A stretch of DNA of 64,000 nucleotides, taken from NCBI GenBank assembly GCA_050084515.1, contig CM114273.1, positions 22,320,001 through 22,384,000 of the forward strand, given 5' to 3'. The position numbers and the translations under genes are program-made. Shown in pieces: positions 61,002-64,000 of the stretch (its first letter is position 1; every line of letters begins with the position of its first letter). The notes beneath the pieces are model-generated. The model worked only from the letters and a program-made list of their open reading frames with translations, was not told where the DNA came from and searched no databases. This DNA comes from Blasia pusilla. Taxonomy: Eukaryota > Marchantiophyta > Marchantiopsida > Blasiales.

Positions 61002-64000
61002 AGAATGAATGAATGAATAGATTTATTGTCCACGAGGACCCCACAGGGCCATAGGACTTAGTATTGAGACTTAACAACAATTTTGGAGAGAGAGCAAGCA
61101 CCAGCGAGGGCCTAAGGGGTCCTCAAAGCCAGGTGAGTGTCCCTGGTCTTCACACAACTATGCAAGAATTTAGCAATCTAAGTCTGATTCTGCCTAGTCA
61201 TGAACGGGAGGACCCTAGGAGCTCGGTGAACAAAGAGATCCGGGAAGTCAAGCCTAATGTGATCGTGTAAGGTGCAGTCGAAGAGGTAGTGATGTTCATC
61301 ATCAACAAGCCCCGAGTTGCAAAATCTACATAATCTGTCCTCCCTTTTCTTCAGTGAGAATTTTCCTTTCTCAATCTCCAGGTCAGTAGAGCCACATCTG
61401 AATCTCGCTAATGTATGACGTAACTTAGTGGGAATGGGGGCGAGAGATGTAGGAGGCTTGCTGCATGGATCTGCAGTTGTTCATGAGGGTGTGGTAGCGC
61501 CTCATTCTTTCACCATTTTTGTGAGAGGAATCCCCCCTGCTTTCCCAGAGACGCTGGTGTCGGCCCCAGTTGATGGCAATGTAATTGTTGTGTAATTGTT
61601 CAGCAAGGTCATGGTGGATGGCGGTAGGCAGGTCACTGATGGATATTCCCCATTTCATGAGCCACTCCGTGCAATCATAGTACCAATTTTTAGCCCCAAG
61701 GGTGGCACTACTTTTTGAAACCACGTAGGCCCTGGCGAATAGACGATTGGGATTGTCCTCGCAGATATCCTCAAGGTGTTGGAAAAATGTGATCAGATTT
61801 TTAACAACATGGATCTGCATTGGTACATCCCTAAATTCAGTCAATAGAATGTCGTGGGGAGTGGTTTTCCTAATGCCCAGACTCTGACGCATGAAGAGTT
61901 TCTAGTGGGCCTCAAGGCCCTGGGGCCAAGCCTTGGAGCTGGGGCCCCACACTTCACATGCATAGAGTGTGGCTCGGATAACCAAAGCTTTGAAGAGATG
62001 GATTTTTTGTGGAATATGCCAGAGTTCCATTCTTCTGCAATTGGATTGTAGCAGGTGTAGACCCCTCAAGCCTGCATTGATCTTGTCGCGACTCCCATTG
62101 GCTCTCCATTGGTTGTTGGGTTTGAGTTGCACCCCCAGGTATATGTACTCACCCACAATCTCAATGATCTCCCTTCTCATTCCTTGGCTGAAGGTGAAAG
62201 TGTGTGACCGCTGCGCCCTAGGGAGCTGTGATCCAAAGATGATTATCTTCGTTTTCAGCAAGTTGACTTCCATGCCCTATTTGTTGCAGAAGCTTGAAAG
62301 TGCATTCAGGTAAAGTTGGAGCCCATGTGTTGTTCTAGACATCAGAACTATATCATTTGCATACAGGAGCAGGGGGATGAGGCAGTGTGCTAGCTCTGGT
62401 GGATCTCCATTCACTCCAGAAAGCATCTCTTCAAGTTCGTCAATGTAGAGCCCAAACAATGTAGGTGAGAGGGGGCATCCTTGTTTGACTCCGGTGTTGG
62501 AAGATAAAGTTTCAGATCTGCCCCTCTTAGTGGCAATCCGTGCAAACACCTGAGCATATGAGACCTTGATTGCTGTAAGTTATTGCGGTGGGACACCCAA
62601 CTCTTCAAGTCGTTTCCAAAGGAGTGCCCTTGGGACTGTGTCAAAGGCCTTCTTGAAGTCTACAAAACAGCAGAACAATTTCCCGGGCTTGTGACCAATT
62701 CTGGACTTGGAAGTTTCTTCAATCAGTACCCGGAGTGTGAGAAGGTGATCCAGGATGCTATGTGAGTGCCGGAAACCTGCTTGTCCTCTGGCTCGCACCT
62801 TCTTTTCCTCAGCCCAGTCGCTGATTTTCCTTTCCAGCAGTATCCCATACAATTGGGCCATGAGGGAGCTCACCATGATCGTTCTATAGTTGGATGGTAT
62901 CATTGGGTCTCCAGCCTTGAAGAGTGGGTAGATCGTATTCATTTGCCATTATGGTGGGAAGCCTTGTTGAACTGCAGTATTGAACATTCTGGTGAGGGTT
63001 GGGCCAATTGCCTCACTTGCGAATTTGAACATTTGAGCCTGGCACCCCAGGCCATCCTCTGGTTTGTTATGTAGCCTTTTGATTCCTGATGTGACATCGT
63101 CAATGGTGAAGAGGTCCGGTAGATCTTGAAGCCCATTCGGGCAGGGGTCGGTGGGAGCGGCAATGTTGGAGTGGTAAAGTTCGGTACCATATGTGGTCCA
63201 GATCTGTAGATCCTGGAGTGGAATGATGTTCTGTCTATTCTTGAGTATTCTCTTGAATTTGTAAGTTTATGCAACAATCGAGTGTGTGGAGAGTGTGGAT
63301 CCTCCCTCAGTCGGTGATTTAGCTCCCTGCGGGCCTCTTTGTAGTCCTTGTCAAACCAGGGTTGGGAGAAGAACGTAGAAGTGGATCTAATGTGTTTGCC
63401 TCTAGACAGTTGGAAAGGTAGGACTTTTCTGCAACATTAATGTAGGATGTCGCTAAACTCAGTCGTGTTCACTGTGGGTGAGCACTCTGTAAGATCCTTT
63501 TTTACGAGTGTGATGAGTTCATCTTTCTTTTCCTGAAGGAAAGTGTATCGACATTTGGTCGGCAAGGTTAATTTTTCTGCAGCCTCTGGGATGGTTTTGG
63601 AGACCATTATGTCAAAGTAGAGTGGTTCATGATCACATTCTAGAACCGGTGTGACCTGCACATTTCCAACCAGATGTGGTAGTTGATGTACTTCCCCAAT
63701 CAGGTAGTGAACCACTGATGTCGAGGTTTCTTTGTTGGAGTCAGAGTATCCAATGGAAGTGCGACCTCCTGACTGTAGCCACATAGCCATGCCATTGGCG
63801 AGTACCAAACAATGTGTTGAGCAAAGTTGGAGAAGTTTCTCTCCATTGGATCTTTTTTCCTTGTCCACTGAGTTGCGGTGCATGTGTGGGAAGAATAATT
63901 CTCTGAGAGACCCATCAGCCGACTGAGTATCAATCCCTTCCATGTTGGTGTTGTTTGACATGTAGATTGGAGCTTGAGTGTTGGCCGTTCTCCCATTGAA
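61002..64000 (-). mobile_element. LINE copy B, antisense, running off the right edge
   Basis: Same family as copy A (5481-7829), including the GAATGAATGAATGAAT tail at 61002 and the TTTATTGTCC terminal block. It extends beyond the truncation point of copy A (about 63240) into the upstream endonuclease region up to the window edge, so it is the longer copy. Divergence from copy A is a few percent by eye. Confidence 0.9.
61275..63996 (-). pseudogene. LINE ORF2 (endonuclease plus RT), inactivated
   Basis: The minus-strand order is an APE-type endonuclease part (63961-63437: NGEKLLQLCSTHCLVLANG, SVVHYLIG, LECDHEPLYFDI), then RT as in copy A (FKKAFDTVPR, GVKQGCPLSP, LLYANDIVLMS). The RT catalytic YADD is YAND here, which should kill polymerase activity. 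Stops relative to copy A: TAG at 61904-61902 (CAG in A), TAA at 62582-62580 (CAA in A), TAG near 62276 (TCG in A), and TAA near 62950 (GAA in A). A one-base insertion at about 61441 shifts the C-terminus. Confidence 0.85.

Overview
This looks like nuclear DNA of a land plant. It carries a multi-exon plant-type Dicer-like gene with GT-AG introns of about 60-600 bases and a five-exon plant GDSL esterase/lipase gene. Most of the rest is decayed transposable elements (Ty3/gypsy, LINEs, a DNA transposon) and satellite-like tandem repeats. The LINE families, the TE load and the style of the two host genes fit a seed-free plant (lycophyte, fern or bryophyte) better than a flowering plant. That is an impression, not a demonstration.

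Layout. 1-17.0 kb: a Dicer-like gene (DCL3/DCL4 clade) on the + strand, 22 recognisable exons, from the end of the helicase ATPase lobe to the stop codon. It lies between two direct copies of an LTR-like repeat. One intron is enlarged to about 4 kb by an antisense LINE, a second LINE tail and a dispersed repeat called R1 here. 17-22.6 kb: a small tandem repeat, three spliced minus-strand exons of a STEEP1-family protein, and unresolved minus-strand coding potential. 22.6-27.5 kb: a decayed Ty3/gypsy pol (minus), then a broken + strand locus with a protein kinase fold, a coiled coil, a RING-like finger and an Arg/Gly-rich tail. 27.7-35.6 kb: LTR-like mosaics, tandem repeats, a 142-base GA microsatellite and an array of diverged repeats.

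35.7-41.2 kb is the most interesting stretch. An EDM2-like multi-PHD module is followed by a large protein with BED/C2H2-like zinc fingers and a probable RNase H-fold transposase core resembling P/hAT-type enzymes. It retains one in-phase intron but has stop codons. 41.7-48.3 kb: a gypsy LTR/pol fragment, a satellite of about 205 bases, and a LINE C-terminal remnant ending beside a perfect 36-base palindrome. 49.5-53.6 kb: the intact GDSL gene (370 codons), with R1 repeats in its introns. 56.6-60.3 kb: a gypsy gag with two zinc knuckles and four in-frame TAG codons. 61.0-64.0 kb: a second, longer LINE copy running off the right edge.

The two intact genes (Dicer and GDSL) have unrelated functions. 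The unifying theme is silencing and decay: a small-RNA gene invaded by TEs, a transposon next to an EDM2-type chromatin-reader module, and TE reading frames broken mostly by TAG where CAG (Gln) is the likely ancestor, as expected from decay of methylated CHG cytosines.
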